From: Nocardia testacea NBRC 100365
Lineage (GTDB): Bacteria > Actinomycetota > Actinomycetes > Mycobacteriales > Mycobacteriaceae
Direction: 5' to 3'
Assembly: GCF_000308775.1 (NCBI RefSeq)
Contig: NZ_BAGJ01000087.1
Coordinates: 1 to 64,000, forward strand
DNA: 64,000 nucleotides
Shown here piece by piece: positions 9,175-16,847 of this stretch. Position 1 is the stretch's first letter; each line of letters opens with the position of its first letter. A model generated the notes under the pieces. It did not search any database. It saw nothing but the letters and a program-made list of their open reading frames with translations, and was not told the origin of the DNA. The position numbers were made by a program, and so were the translations under genes.

Positions 9175-11568
9175 TTAGCCTTCCTGTTCATCCGGGGATG
9201 CGCCGTCCGACGCCGGGTTCCCGGCGCCGGCTTCTGCGGCGGGCAATGGCTTGCGGCCCTGCCGGGTGCCGTTCTCGATCGCCGACATCAGATCCCTGGC
9301 CTGTTCGGCCGAGCGTGGCCGCGCCGTTGCGGCGGTCTGGGCGACGTCCGAAACTTCCGGTCGCGGTGCGACTTTAGCCTGCCTGCTACGGCGGGGTAAA
9401 GCCGGACGACCGTCGGGCAGTACGGCCGGTTCGGCGGTGGTCTCCGTGGCCTCCGGACGGGCGACCGGCACCGTATCGGCGGTGCCGGACTGCTCGGCCC
9501 GTTCGCCGAGGGGTTCGGTGGCGCGGGGCCGGTCGGCGAGCAGCGTCGCGATGGCGGAGCTCTCCGGGAGGGGTTCGGTGTGGTTGTCCGTACCGCCCTC
9601 CGGCCCCGGGGTACGCGGCAACCCGGTCAGCGGTGTGGTCTCCTCCGCGGGATCGGTCAGCAGGGTCGCCGGCACGATGACCACCGCCCGGACACCGCCG
9701 TACTCCGATTCCCACAGCCGCACCGCGACACCGTGCCGGGCCGCCAGCTGCGCGACGACGAAGATACCCAGCCGCGAATCCTTCTGCAGGGACGCGACCT
9801 CGAAGTTCGGCGGGTTCTCCAGGAGTTCGTTGAGGCGGTCGCGATCCGCCTCCGAGATGCCCATACCCTGATCGGTGATCTCCACGGCCACACCCTTGCC
9901 GATCACCGATCCGGTGACCTGGACGCGGGACTGCGGCGGGGAGAACGAGGTGGCGTTGTCCACCAGTTCGGCGAGCAGATGGATGAGATCGCCCACGGCG
10001 TTGCCGGCGATACGCAGTTCGGGCAGCCGCGCCAGCCGCACCCGCGTGTAGTCCTGGGTTTCCCCCACCGCGCTGCGCACCAGGTCGATCAGTGGTACCG
10101 GGGCTCGCCACTGCCGGCCGGGCTTCCCGCCGCCGAGGATGGTGAGGTTCTCGGCGTTGCGGCGTTCGCGGGTGGCCAGATGGTCGAGTTTGAACAGGAT
10201 GTCCAGCATGGCCGGATCCTCTTCGCGCCGTTCGGCGTCGTCGAGGATCTCCAGCTGTTTGTGGACCACGATCTGGCTGCGGTGGGCGATATTGAGGAAG
10301 ATCGCCTTCACGCCCTCCTGCGTGCGGGCCTCGGTGATCGCGGCATTGACCGCCACCGCGTGCGCGTGTTCGAAGGCCGTGGCCACCGCACCGAGCTCGT
10401 CCCGGCCGAAGTCGAGTCTCGCGGCGGCCGCGGTCTCGTCGACGTCCTCCCCGGCGCGCAGGCGTTCGAGCATATCGGGCAGGCGTTCGTCGGCGAGGGC
10501 CAGCGTGTGGTCGCGCAGCCGCACCAGGCGATGGATGAACCGATTGGCCAGTACCAGCGATACCCCGAACGCGGCCGCGGAGATGACCAGGACCGCCAGA
10601 CCGATCAGCAGCGACTGATTGGTGGTGCGGGCCGCCGCGTCCAGCGACAGCTCCTGCATGAGCTTGTTCTGGTCGTCCCAGAGATTCAGCATCTCCTGGT
10701 TGACGTGGTCGGCGGCCGCCTGCCAGGCCGTCAGCTGGCCCGGCGAGAGGGCGGCCGCGGGGCTCCCGGCGTCGGCCCCCGCGACACTGCGCGCGATGAG
10801 CGTGTTCTCGGTGCGGGCCAGCAGTCGCCACTCCGGGCTGTCGATCAGGGCACGCACGCGTTCGCCGATCGCCGGATCCAGCTGGCCGGCCAGCATGGCG
10901 GTTTCGGTGTGGTAGAAGCCGGTCTGCTGGATGAACTCGTCGGGCAGCGCGACCGGGTTGCCGGTGCGCAGCGCGGCGCCGGCCAGGGCGTGACTGCGTG
11001 ACGCCGCTTCCAGCGCGTGCATGATGCGCGACACCTGGCCCAGCTGGCTGACCGCCTCCGGATCCTGTTCGAATGTGTGCGACAGCTGGGCACCGGTGCT
11101 GAAGGCATCGAGTACCCGGACGTAGAAGGTATAGGCGTCTCCGGTCGGCACCGCGCGGGTGTCGACCGCGGTGCGGATATTGCCGAGCTGCTGGGTGAGC
11201 GTGGTGAACGAGCCGACATCGTCGGTGATCTCCGCCGGCTGCAGTTCCCGGATCCGCTGTGCTCCGGCCACCAGATCGCGGAGGGCCTGGTCGGTGTTGG
11301 GCCGGACGGCGGCGAGGGCGGCGGCCGCGGTGGGGTCACCGGCCAGATGTGCGAGCGTGAGCCGCCGCTCGTTCTGGATCACCTCGTACACATCGCGAGT
11401 GGGGCCCGAGACCTCGCGTAACGCCTCGGTCACCTGCCGGTTGTGTTGTCCCTGGTCGATCAGGTAGCCCGTCGCACCCACACCGACCACCAACAGGGTC
11501 AGGCTCGGGATGAGTGCGATGGCCAGGATCCGGGCGCGGACACCGAGCCTCGCTCTGAACATCGCCAC
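9175..11568 (-). CDS. Conservon sensor histidine kinase with NIT sensor domain (CvnA type)
   Basis: 797-residue membrane sensor. One transmembrane helix at about 13-36 and a second at about 325-348 flank an extracellular helical region resembling a nitrate/nitrite-sensing (NIT) domain (YEVIQNERRLTLAHLAGD). A HAMP-like linker follows, then a dimerisation helix (HRSQIVVHKQLEILDDAE) and an ATPase domain with N-box ELVDNAT, G1 DQGMGI and G2 SRLGIFV. The last 180 residues are a low-complexity Pro/Ala/Thr/Glu tail. GTG at 11568 or the in-frame ATG at 11562 may start it; neither has a clear Shine-Dalgarno. No response regulator is adjacent, as usual for conservons. Confidence 0.92.
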   Translation of the reverse strand: MAMFRARLGVRARILAIALIPSLTLLVVGVGATGYLIDQGQHNRQVTEALREVSGPTRDVYEVIQNERRLTLAHLAGDPTAAAALAAVRPNTDQALRDLVAGAQRIRELQPAEITDDVGSFTTLTQQLGNIRTAVDTRAVPTGDAYTFYVRVLDAFSTGAQLSHTFEQDPEAVSQLGQVSRIMHALEAASRSHALAGAALRTGNPVALPDEFIQQTGFYHTETAMLAGQLDPAIGERVRALIDSPEWRLLARTENTLIARSVAGADAGSPAAALSPGQLTAWQAAADHVNQEMLNLWDDQNKLMQELSLDAAARTTNQSLLIGLAVLVISAAAFGVSLVLANRFIHRLVRLRDHTLALADERLPDMLERLRAGEDVDETAAAARLDFGRDELGAVATAFEHAHAVAVNAAITEARTQEGVKAIFLNIAHRSQIVVHKQLEILDDAERREEDPAMLDILFKLDHLATRERRNAENLTILGGGKPGRQWRAPVPLIDLVRSAVGETQDYTRVRLARLPELRIAGNAVGDLIHLLAELVDNATSFSPPQSRVQVTGSVIGKGVAVEITDQGMGISEADRDRLNELLENPPNFEVASLQKDSRLGIFVVAQLAARHGVAVRLWESEYGGVRAVVIVPATLLTDPAEETTPLTGLPRTPGPEGGTDNHTEPLPESSAIATLLADRPRATEPLGERAEQSGTADTVPVARPEATETTAEPAVLPDGRPALPRRSRQAKVAPRPEVSDVAQTAATARPRSAEQARDLMSAIENGTRQGRKPLPAAEAGAGNPASDGASPDEQEG

Positions 11569-11728
11569 AAGTTAACCGTTCGACCGGATTCCTGCACATC
11601 GAATCCCATTGAACAGGACTCACTTTGACACCGAATCCGGCATATGCGGCGTGGCGGCACTGCCGCGGACCGGCGCATCGTGAGTAGATTTGTCCTCACC
11701 TCGCGAATACCGACAGGTAGGAGGCGTG

Positions 11729-13282
11729 ATGCCCGTACCGGAAACCGAAGTCTTCGACCGGTTGCGCTCCCTGGTCGCGATCGATGCTGCCGCGGCTCGC
11801 CCACCTCGTATCATCGACGAAGTCTTCACCGGCAAACCGCTGGGGTCGGTGCCGGTCGGCACGGCCGAGGATGTCGCCGAGGCCGTCGCCCGCGCCCGCG
11901 CGGCGCAGTCCCACTGGGCGGGACGCCCGGCGCGGGAACGCGCCCGGGTGTTCCACCGCTATCGCGCACTGGTCGTGGCCCAGCGCGCGGCACTGATGGA
12001 TGTGATCCAGGCGGAGACCGGGAAGGCGCGCTGGGCGGCCCAGGAAGAAGTCATGGGGCTGATGTTCGCCGCGCGGTATTTCGCGCGCGTGGCCCCCGCG
12101 CTGCTGGGTGAGCGGCGGGTGCCCGGTGCCTTCCCGGTGCTGAACCGCGCGTTCGTCGATGTCCGGCCCAAGGGAGTCGTCGCGGTGATCGCGCCCTGGA
12201 ACTATCCGCTGGTGCTGTCGCTGGGCGATGCGATTCCGGCGCTGCTGGCGGGTAACGCGGTGGTCCTCAAGCCCGACAGCTCGACGCCGTTCTCCGCGCT
12301 CGCCGGCGCCGAACTGCTCTACCGCGCCGGGCTACCCCGGGATCTGCTGGCGGTGGTCACCGGCCCCGGCCCGGTGGTCGGCGAGGCGATGGTCGATTGC
12401 TGCGACTATCTGATGTTCACCGGTTCCTCGGCCACCGGGCGCACGCTCGCCCAGCGGTGCGGCTCGCGGCTCATCGGGTTCTCCGCCGAACTGGGCGGCA
12501 AGAACCCGATGATCGTCACCGAAGGCGCCGATATCGGCCGCGCCGCGCGGGCGGCGGTCCGGGCGTGCTTCTCCAACGCCGGCCAGTTGTGCATCTCCAT
12601 CGAGCGGATCTACGTGCACCGCGCGGTGGCCGCGGAGTTCACCGAGAAGTTCACGGCGGCCGTCTCGTCGGCGAAACTCGGTGCCGCATACGATAATTCG
12701 GTTGATATCGGCTCGCTCATCTCCGCGGCGCAGCTGCGTACCGTGACCGACCATCTCGCCGACGCCGTCGCCAAGGGCGCCGAAGTGCGGGTCGGGGGTG
12801 TGGCCCGGCCCGATATCGGTCCATTGTTCTTCGAACCGGCAGTGCTCACCGGTGTCACCGGGGAGATGGTCTGCGCGCGCGAAGAGACCTTCGGTCCGCT
12901 GGTCTCGATCTATCCGGTCGATTCCGTGGCCGAGGCGGTGGCCGCGGCCAACGACACCGAATACGGGTTGAACGCGAGCGTCTGGGCGGGCAGTGTCGCC
13001 GAAGGCGAACGGATCGCCCGCCTGCTGAGGACCGGTACCGTCTGCGTGAACGAGGGTTATGCCCCGGCCTGGGGGACGACCGCGGCGCCGATGGGCGGGA
13101 CCGGGATCTCCGGCGTGGGCCGCCGGCACGGGCCCGAGGGGCTGCTCAAATACACCGAACCGCAATCGGTGGTGTCCACCCGTTTCCTGAACCTGGACCC
13201 GCCACCACTGATCCCCCGCGACCTGTGGCAGCGGGTGCTGATGACGATCGCCCGGTCGCTACGGTGGCTGCCCGGCCGCTGA
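11729..13282 (+). CDS. Aldehyde dehydrogenase (succinate-semialdehyde dehydrogenase-like)
   Basis: 517-residue NAD(P)-dependent aldehyde dehydrogenase. Seen: VIAPWNYP cofactor segment, FTGSSATGR, general base E254 in FSAELGGKNP, and nucleophile C288 in NAGQLCIS. The sequence resembles actinobacterial succinate-semialdehyde/broad-range dehydrogenases, but the substrate is not fixed by these motifs. ATG at 11729 has a perfect AGGAGG at 11719-11724; GTG at 11726 is in frame. It is divergent from the conservon and ends 6 bp from the opposing DUF779 gene. Confidence 0.88.
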   Translation: MPVPETEVFDRLRSLVAIDAAAARPPRIIDEVFTGKPLGSVPVGTAEDVAEAVARARAAQSHWAGRPARERARVFHRYRALVVAQRAALMDVIQAETGKARWAAQEEVMGLMFAARYFARVAPALLGERRVPGAFPVLNRAFVDVRPKGVVAVIAPWNYPLVLSLGDAIPALLAGNAVVLKPDSSTPFSALAGAELLYRAGLPRDLLAVVTGPGPVVGEAMVDCCDYLMFTGSSATGRTLAQRCGSRLIGFSAELGGKNPMIVTEGADIGRAARAAVRACFSNAGQLCISIERIYVHRAVAAEFTEKFTAAVSSAKLGAAYDNSVDIGSLISAAQLRTVTDHLADAVAKGAEVRVGGVARPDIGPLFFEPAVLTGVTGEMVCAREETFGPLVSIYPVDSVAEAVAAANDTEYGLNASVWAGSVAEGERIARLLRTGTVCVNEGYAPAWGTTAAPMGGTGISGVGRRHGPEGLLKYTEPQSVVSTRFLNLDPPPLIPRDLWQRVLMTIARSLRWLPGR

Positions 13283-13288
13283 GGCGGG

Positions 13289-13705
13289 TCAGGTGGCGGT
13301 GCCGTGGTTGCCGCGCCTGCGGCTGTCCAGTGCGGCGGCTTCCGCGGCGCTGAGGCGGCGGGTGCGGAGCAGGAAGATCGCGGCCTCCTCGGGAGGTGAC
13401 CCGTCGGTCGAGTCACTTCCGGGGGCCGGACCCGCGCCGGCGGGGACGTCCACGGTGAGGTGTTCGCGCTCGAAACGGGTATAGGCCTGCGCGCTCATCC
13501 ACAGTTCGGTATGCCAGGCGAGGCGGCCGAACAGTGTATCGCCCTCGGCCGCACGGAAATCGCGGATCGGAAGCCAGCTCGGTTGCGGGTCGGCGGAATC
13601 CCGGTGCGGGAGGTACAGCAGGATGGGCCCGTGCTGTTCGATCAACTCGCGTAACGCGTTGCGGGCCCGATCGGTTACCGCGACTCGGTCGCTGCGATAC
13701 GCCAT
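13289..13705 (-). CDS. Divergent DUF779 protein lacking the cysteine motif
   Basis: 138-residue protein matching the DUF779 layout: an N-terminal helix ending in LIEQHGPILLY, then FRAAEGDTLFGRL, ELWMSAQAYTRFEREHLTVDVPAGAG, and a C-terminal FLLRTRRLS strand. Canonical members carry a cysteine pair in a GGCCDGS-type loop after HGP; here that stretch reads HRDSADPQPSW with no cysteine. DUF779 genes commonly neighbour aldehyde dehydrogenase genes, as here. ATG 13705 has GGAG at good spacing; a GTG at 13732 is also possible. Confidence 0.6.
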   Translation of the reverse strand: MAYRSDRVAVTDRARNALRELIEQHGPILLYLPHRDSADPQPSWLPIRDFRAAEGDTLFGRLAWHTELWMSAQAYTRFEREHLTVDVPAGAGPAPGSDSTDGSPPEEAAIFLLRTRRLSAAEAAALDSRRRGNHGTAT

Positions 13706-14029
13706 CAGCAACTCCGCGTCGCGCCGTGGCACGGCGGTGGTGTTGCCGAATCGATCCGATGAAACATGTCGCTCCCTTGTGCATCGTCTCCGGCCCCGTA
13801 TCGGACGGGCCCGGGGATTCGCTCACCCACCGTCCGAGTTACCGGCTCGTGGCGGCCGGCACTTTTGCGAACACATTCTTGCGTATTGCGCTCGTCGGAG
13901 CGAGGGGATACCCGTGATCGCCCGAAAACGCTTGTGGTATAACGCTGTGTGCTCGCCGACTGGGGCCGAGTAGGCGGCCGGTCCGCCTCGAACGGCGCTG
14001 CGGCGCCTCCGGAACCGGTGCGCGCCTGC
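13706..14029. other. Intergenic region without a convincing gene
   Basis: 324 bases between the DUF779 and lipoprotein genes, both on the minus strand. Short open frames here have no family features. A small GGCGC/GCGCC hairpin near 13995 and a TATAAC hexamer near 13939 are the only signals noticed. Nothing else can be supported. Confidence 0.5.
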
Positions 14030-14338
14030 CTATTTGCGGATGAAGATACCCGCGACGTCGGCCCGCTCGATCGGAGTGTCGGCATTGGCCTGCACGCTGC
14101 ACAGCGCGTTCACCGCCGCGATGGACAGATCCACGTTCGTACCGCTCGGTTCCGCCCCCTGCTGTTCCTCCAGGAACTTGGTGATGGTGACGCGCTGGGT
14201 CTTCTGATCCTGCTCAACGTATTCACGGCACGGGGTATCGCCGCCTTTGTTCATGGCTCGTTCGATTTCCGTACAGCCGGTCAGCGTGAGCACAGCGGCC
14301 GCGATCAGCAGGCCCGCGCGGGCCTTCGTGGCATTCAT
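14030..14338 (-). CDS. Small HdeA-like lipoprotein
   Basis: 102-residue predicted lipoprotein: signal sequence at about 1-24 ending in lipobox LTGC. The mature part has TPCREYVEQDQKTQRVTITKFLEEQ, then a second half with AAVNALCSVQANADTPIERA. Two cysteines bracketing a small helical domain resemble the periplasmic acid-chaperone HdeA pattern, but the similarity is by eye only. ATG 14338 has AGGAGG about ten bases upstream; the open frame continues upstream but lacks this signal. Confidence 0.6.
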   Translation of the reverse strand: MNATKARAGLLIAAAVLTLTGCTEIERAMNKGGDTPCREYVEQDQKTQRVTITKFLEEQQGAEPSGTNVDLSIAAVNALCSVQANADTPIERADVAGIFIRK

Positions 14339-14482
14339 CGACAACAATCCTCCTGGTCGGCTCGGGTCGGCGGCGCGGACCCGAGTCCAGTTCACTCTAT
14401 GCCGGGCATACCCGGCAAAGCGGCGGCCAAGCGGTGACGGCGCTCTCGTAGGTTCCGCCGGTGGTCGGCGGCGCGGACCCGA

Positions 14483-15124
14483 TCACCGCGGCGGGAGCGT
14501 GGGCGGTGTTCCCGAGCCGCTGCCGAGAAACCCGGGAATGCCGTCGACCACCGAATCGACCAGGGCGGCCGCTGTCGTGCCGAACAGGGTGCCACGCTTG
14601 TCCAGCTGGCCGTCGAGCCACAGCGACGCCAGGCCGTGTCCGAGCGCCCAGAGCGTCAGGGTGGTCGGTTCGGCGCGGTCCGGAGGCAGTTCACCGGCGG
14701 TCACGCAGGCCGCGACGGCGTCGGCCAGTACGCCGAAGGCGGCCTCGCCGGCGGCGCGGGTCTCGGGATGTTTCTCCGGCTGGGACAGTTCCGGGCGGAA
14801 CATCAGCCGGAAGTATCCGGGCTGCTCCCGGGCGAACCGGATATAGCACTGTTCCAGTGCGAGGAGCGCCGCGGTGGGAGAGTCGGCGGTGGCGCGGGCG
14901 GCCGAGAGCCGGTCGGTGAGCAATCGGAAACCCTGGGTGGCGAGATCGGCCAGCAGTGCCGCGCGATCGGCGAAATGGTGGTAGGGAGCGCCGGAACTCA
15001 CCCCGGCTTCCCTGGCCACCCGGCGCAGGCTCACCGCCGCGATGCCCTCGGTTTCGATGAGGCGCAGACAGGCGGCCAGCAGGGCATCCCGCAGGGCGCC
15101 GTGGTGGTAGGAGGTCCGGGTCAC
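14483..15124 (-). CDS. TetR-family transcriptional regulator
   Basis: 213 residues. N-terminal TetR helix-turn-helix: LRLIETEGIAAVSLRRVAREAGVSSGAPYHHFADRAALL. The C-terminal ligand domain resembles the WHG/TetR_C type (EQPGYFRLMFRPEL). It is divergent from the NAD-dependent reductase gene with a palindromic site in the shared intergenic region, so it probably represses that gene and itself. GTG start at 15124 with a weak ribosome-binding site. The ligand is unknown. Confidence 0.9.
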   Translation of the reverse strand: MTRTSYHHGALRDALLAACLRLIETEGIAAVSLRRVAREAGVSSGAPYHHFADRAALLADLATQGFRLLTDRLSAARATADSPTAALLALEQCYIRFAREQPGYFRLMFRPELSQPEKHPETRAAGEAAFGVLADAVAACVTAGELPPDRAEPTTLTLWALGHGLASLWLDGQLDKRGTLFGTTAAALVDSVVDGIPGFLGSGSGTPPTLPPR

Positions 15125-15188
15125 CTTCCGAGCGTAAGCGCCGGGCGTTCCGCACGCCGACAGGGTCTGGACAGCAAATCTATACGGT

Positions 15189-15216
15189 GCTTAGATTATC
15201 TGAGCAGCGTTCAGAT
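15189..15216. promoter_or_regulatory. Candidate TetR operator (overlapping palindromes)
   Basis: Two overlapping palindromes sit 21 bases upstream of the reductase start. ATCTGA-N7-TCAGAT at 15198-15216 is perfect in its arms. GCTTAGA-TTA-TCTGAGC at 15189-15205 has one mismatch. Three half-sites of similar sequence in a row suggest cooperative binding of two dimers, as seen for some TetR proteins. It lies between the divergent TetR and reductase genes. Confidence 0.6.
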
Positions 15217-15236
15217 CAATTGGATCGAGGATGGAA

Positions 15237-16316
15237 ATGAGCACACGGGTACTCGTCACCGGCGCCACGGGATTCGTCGCCGGGCATATCGTCGTCGAAT
15301 TGCTGGAGCACGGTTACGCGGTCCGCGGCACCGTACGCGACCTCGGCGGTACCGGCAGGCGGGCGCATCTCGTCGAGCATGCCGCCCGGGTGGGCGGTGA
15401 CCTGGAATTCGTCGCGGCCGACCTGGATCACGACGCCGGTTGGGCCGAAGCCGTCGCGGGCTGTACGCAGGTGTTGCACGTGGCCTCGCCCTTCCCGGCG
15501 ACCCCGCCCGCCGACGACAACGAGCTGATCCGCACCGCGGTGGACGGCACCCTGCGGGTGCTGCGGGCCGCGGCCGCCGCGCCCGGCGTGCGGCGAGTGG
15601 TGCTGACCTCCTCGATCGCCGCCATCGCGCACGGGCATCGCGACGACGCGGTACGCACCGAGGCGGATTGGACCGTGGTCGAGCGCAGCCCGGCGTATCA
15701 GCGCAGCAAAACACTGGCCGAGCGCGCGGCGTGGGAATTCGCCGGATCCCTGCCCGCGGCGCGCGGTCTCGAGCTGGTCGTGGTGAATCCGGGAATGGTG
15801 CTCGGCCCGGTGCTGTCCCCGGAGACGAGCACCTCGCACGAACCGGTCCGCCGGCTGCTGGCCGGCGCTGCCCCGGGCGTGCCGCGAGTGGGATGGTCGG
15901 TGGTCGACGTGCGCGATCTGGCGGTGGCGCACCGGTTGGCCATGGAGACCGCGCAGGCGGCCGGAAACCGCTACATCTGCGCCGGCGATCATGTGTGGAT
16001 GCGGGATATGGCCCAGATCCTGGCCGAGGCATACGGGCCGCGCGGATTCCGTGTCGCCACCCGTGCGCTGCCCGATTCGCTGGTACGCCTGGTGTCGCTG
16101 TTCGATCGTGGACTACGTCTGACGGTTCCGTCGCTGGGCCGGGTCGAGAGGGTCAGCGCCGCCCGGGCCCGGCGCGACCTGGGATGGACGATGCGGCCGG
16201 TGGGGGAGACGGTGCGGGATACCGCGGAGAGCCTGCTGCACGAGGGTGTGGTGCCGGCGCCCGGGCGCGCCGGATCCGATTCGGGTGCCCGCCGGGTGCC
16301 GACGGCCGGGGTGTGA
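15237..16316 (+). CDS. NAD-dependent epimerase/reductase (dihydroflavonol-reductase-like extended SDR)
   Basis: 359-residue extended short-chain dehydrogenase. Rossmann motif TGATGFVAGH near the N-terminus, LTSSIAAI (catalytic serine strand) and YQRSK for the catalytic Tyr/Lys. Homologues reduce ketones or aldehydes or epimerise sugars, and the sequence here is closest in style to dihydroflavonol/anthocyanidin-reductase-like enzymes. ATG 15237 is preferred over 15231 because GAGG at 15227-15230 is then correctly spaced. Likely controlled by the divergent TetR gene. Confidence 0.85.
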   Translation: MSTRVLVTGATGFVAGHIVVELLEHGYAVRGTVRDLGGTGRRAHLVEHAARVGGDLEFVAADLDHDAGWAEAVAGCTQVLHVASPFPATPPADDNELIRTAVDGTLRVLRAAAAAPGVRRVVLTSSIAAIAHGHRDDAVRTEADWTVVERSPAYQRSKTLAERAAWEFAGSLPAARGLELVVVNPGMVLGPVLSPETSTSHEPVRRLLAGAAPGVPRVGWSVVDVRDLAVAHRLAMETAQAAGNRYICAGDHVWMRDMAQILAEAYGPRGFRVATRALPDSLVRLVSLFDRGLRLTVPSLGRVERVSAARARRDLGWTMRPVGETVRDTAESLLHEGVVPAPGRAGSDSGARRVPTAGV

Positions 16317-16325
16317 GGGGCCGGG

Positions 16326-16517
16326 ATGCTGATCGCGACATTGCTGATCACCGCGGGGGCGCTGGGACGCCGGTGGCGTACCGGGCGATTGTCGCGGGAA
16401 CGCGCCACGGCCCGCCCCGCGCGGGGGCGCCGATGGCGAGGTGTCCCGGTGGCGGTGCCGATCGCGTTCGCCTCGCTGGGCGGTGCCACCGCCACCGTGG
16501 CGGTGGTCTGCTGCTGA
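16326..16517 (+). CDS. Possible small membrane protein
   Basis: 63-residue open frame, 9 bases after the reductase gene, with GAGGGG six bases ahead of its ATG. It has a hydrophobic N-terminus (MLIATLLITAGALG), a basic middle and a hydrophobic C-terminus ending VAVVCC. No family is recognised and it could be a chance frame in GC-rich DNA. If real it is probably co-transcribed with the reductase. Confidence 0.3.
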   Translation: MLIATLLITAGALGRRWRTGRLSRERATARPARGRRWRGVPVAVPIAFASLGGATATVAVVCC

Positions 16518-16847
16518 GGGCGTTCCCGCTGCCGCGGATGTGGCCGGAACGGGGCGGCCCGCCGTCCTCCACCCAGGTCCGCGGATCGTATGAGTGTGCG
16601 GAGCCGACCGTGGGCCCACGGCCATACGCGGTGTGGAATAATTGTGTTTTAGATCACATTCGCCGCAGGTTGAGCGGATTGTAGGTCCAGGCCTTCGAGC
16701 CGCCTGCCTTGCTCGGGAACGGGCAGGGCGGGCGGAATCCGCCTCGCGGCATGCGACCCGGGATTTATCAAGTACTCTCGGTTACATGTAAATGGTGTGT
16801 CTGTCATGATTGGCGACGACCCCGGGCACGAGCAGACGAGGAACGCA
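16518..16847. promoter_or_regulatory. Upstream region of the EthA-like gene with a TTACATGTAA palindrome
   Basis: 330 bases with no convincing gene. A perfect 10-bp palindrome TTACATGTAA lies at 16782-16791, about 57 bases before the monooxygenase start. The surrounding CGGTTACA...TAAAT matches one arm of the long palindrome at 30649-30679 at 13 of 15 positions. It may be an operator; no adjacent regulator gene exists. Confidence 0.4.

Noticed and set aside
9580..11001. Open frame of 473 codons on the plus strand
   Set aside because: Antisense to the conservon kinase, which shows full domain logic; no independent support.
11625..11660. TTGACA at 11625 as promoter for the aldehyde dehydrogenase gene
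   Set aside because: No acceptable -10 at 16-19 bp; left unannotated.
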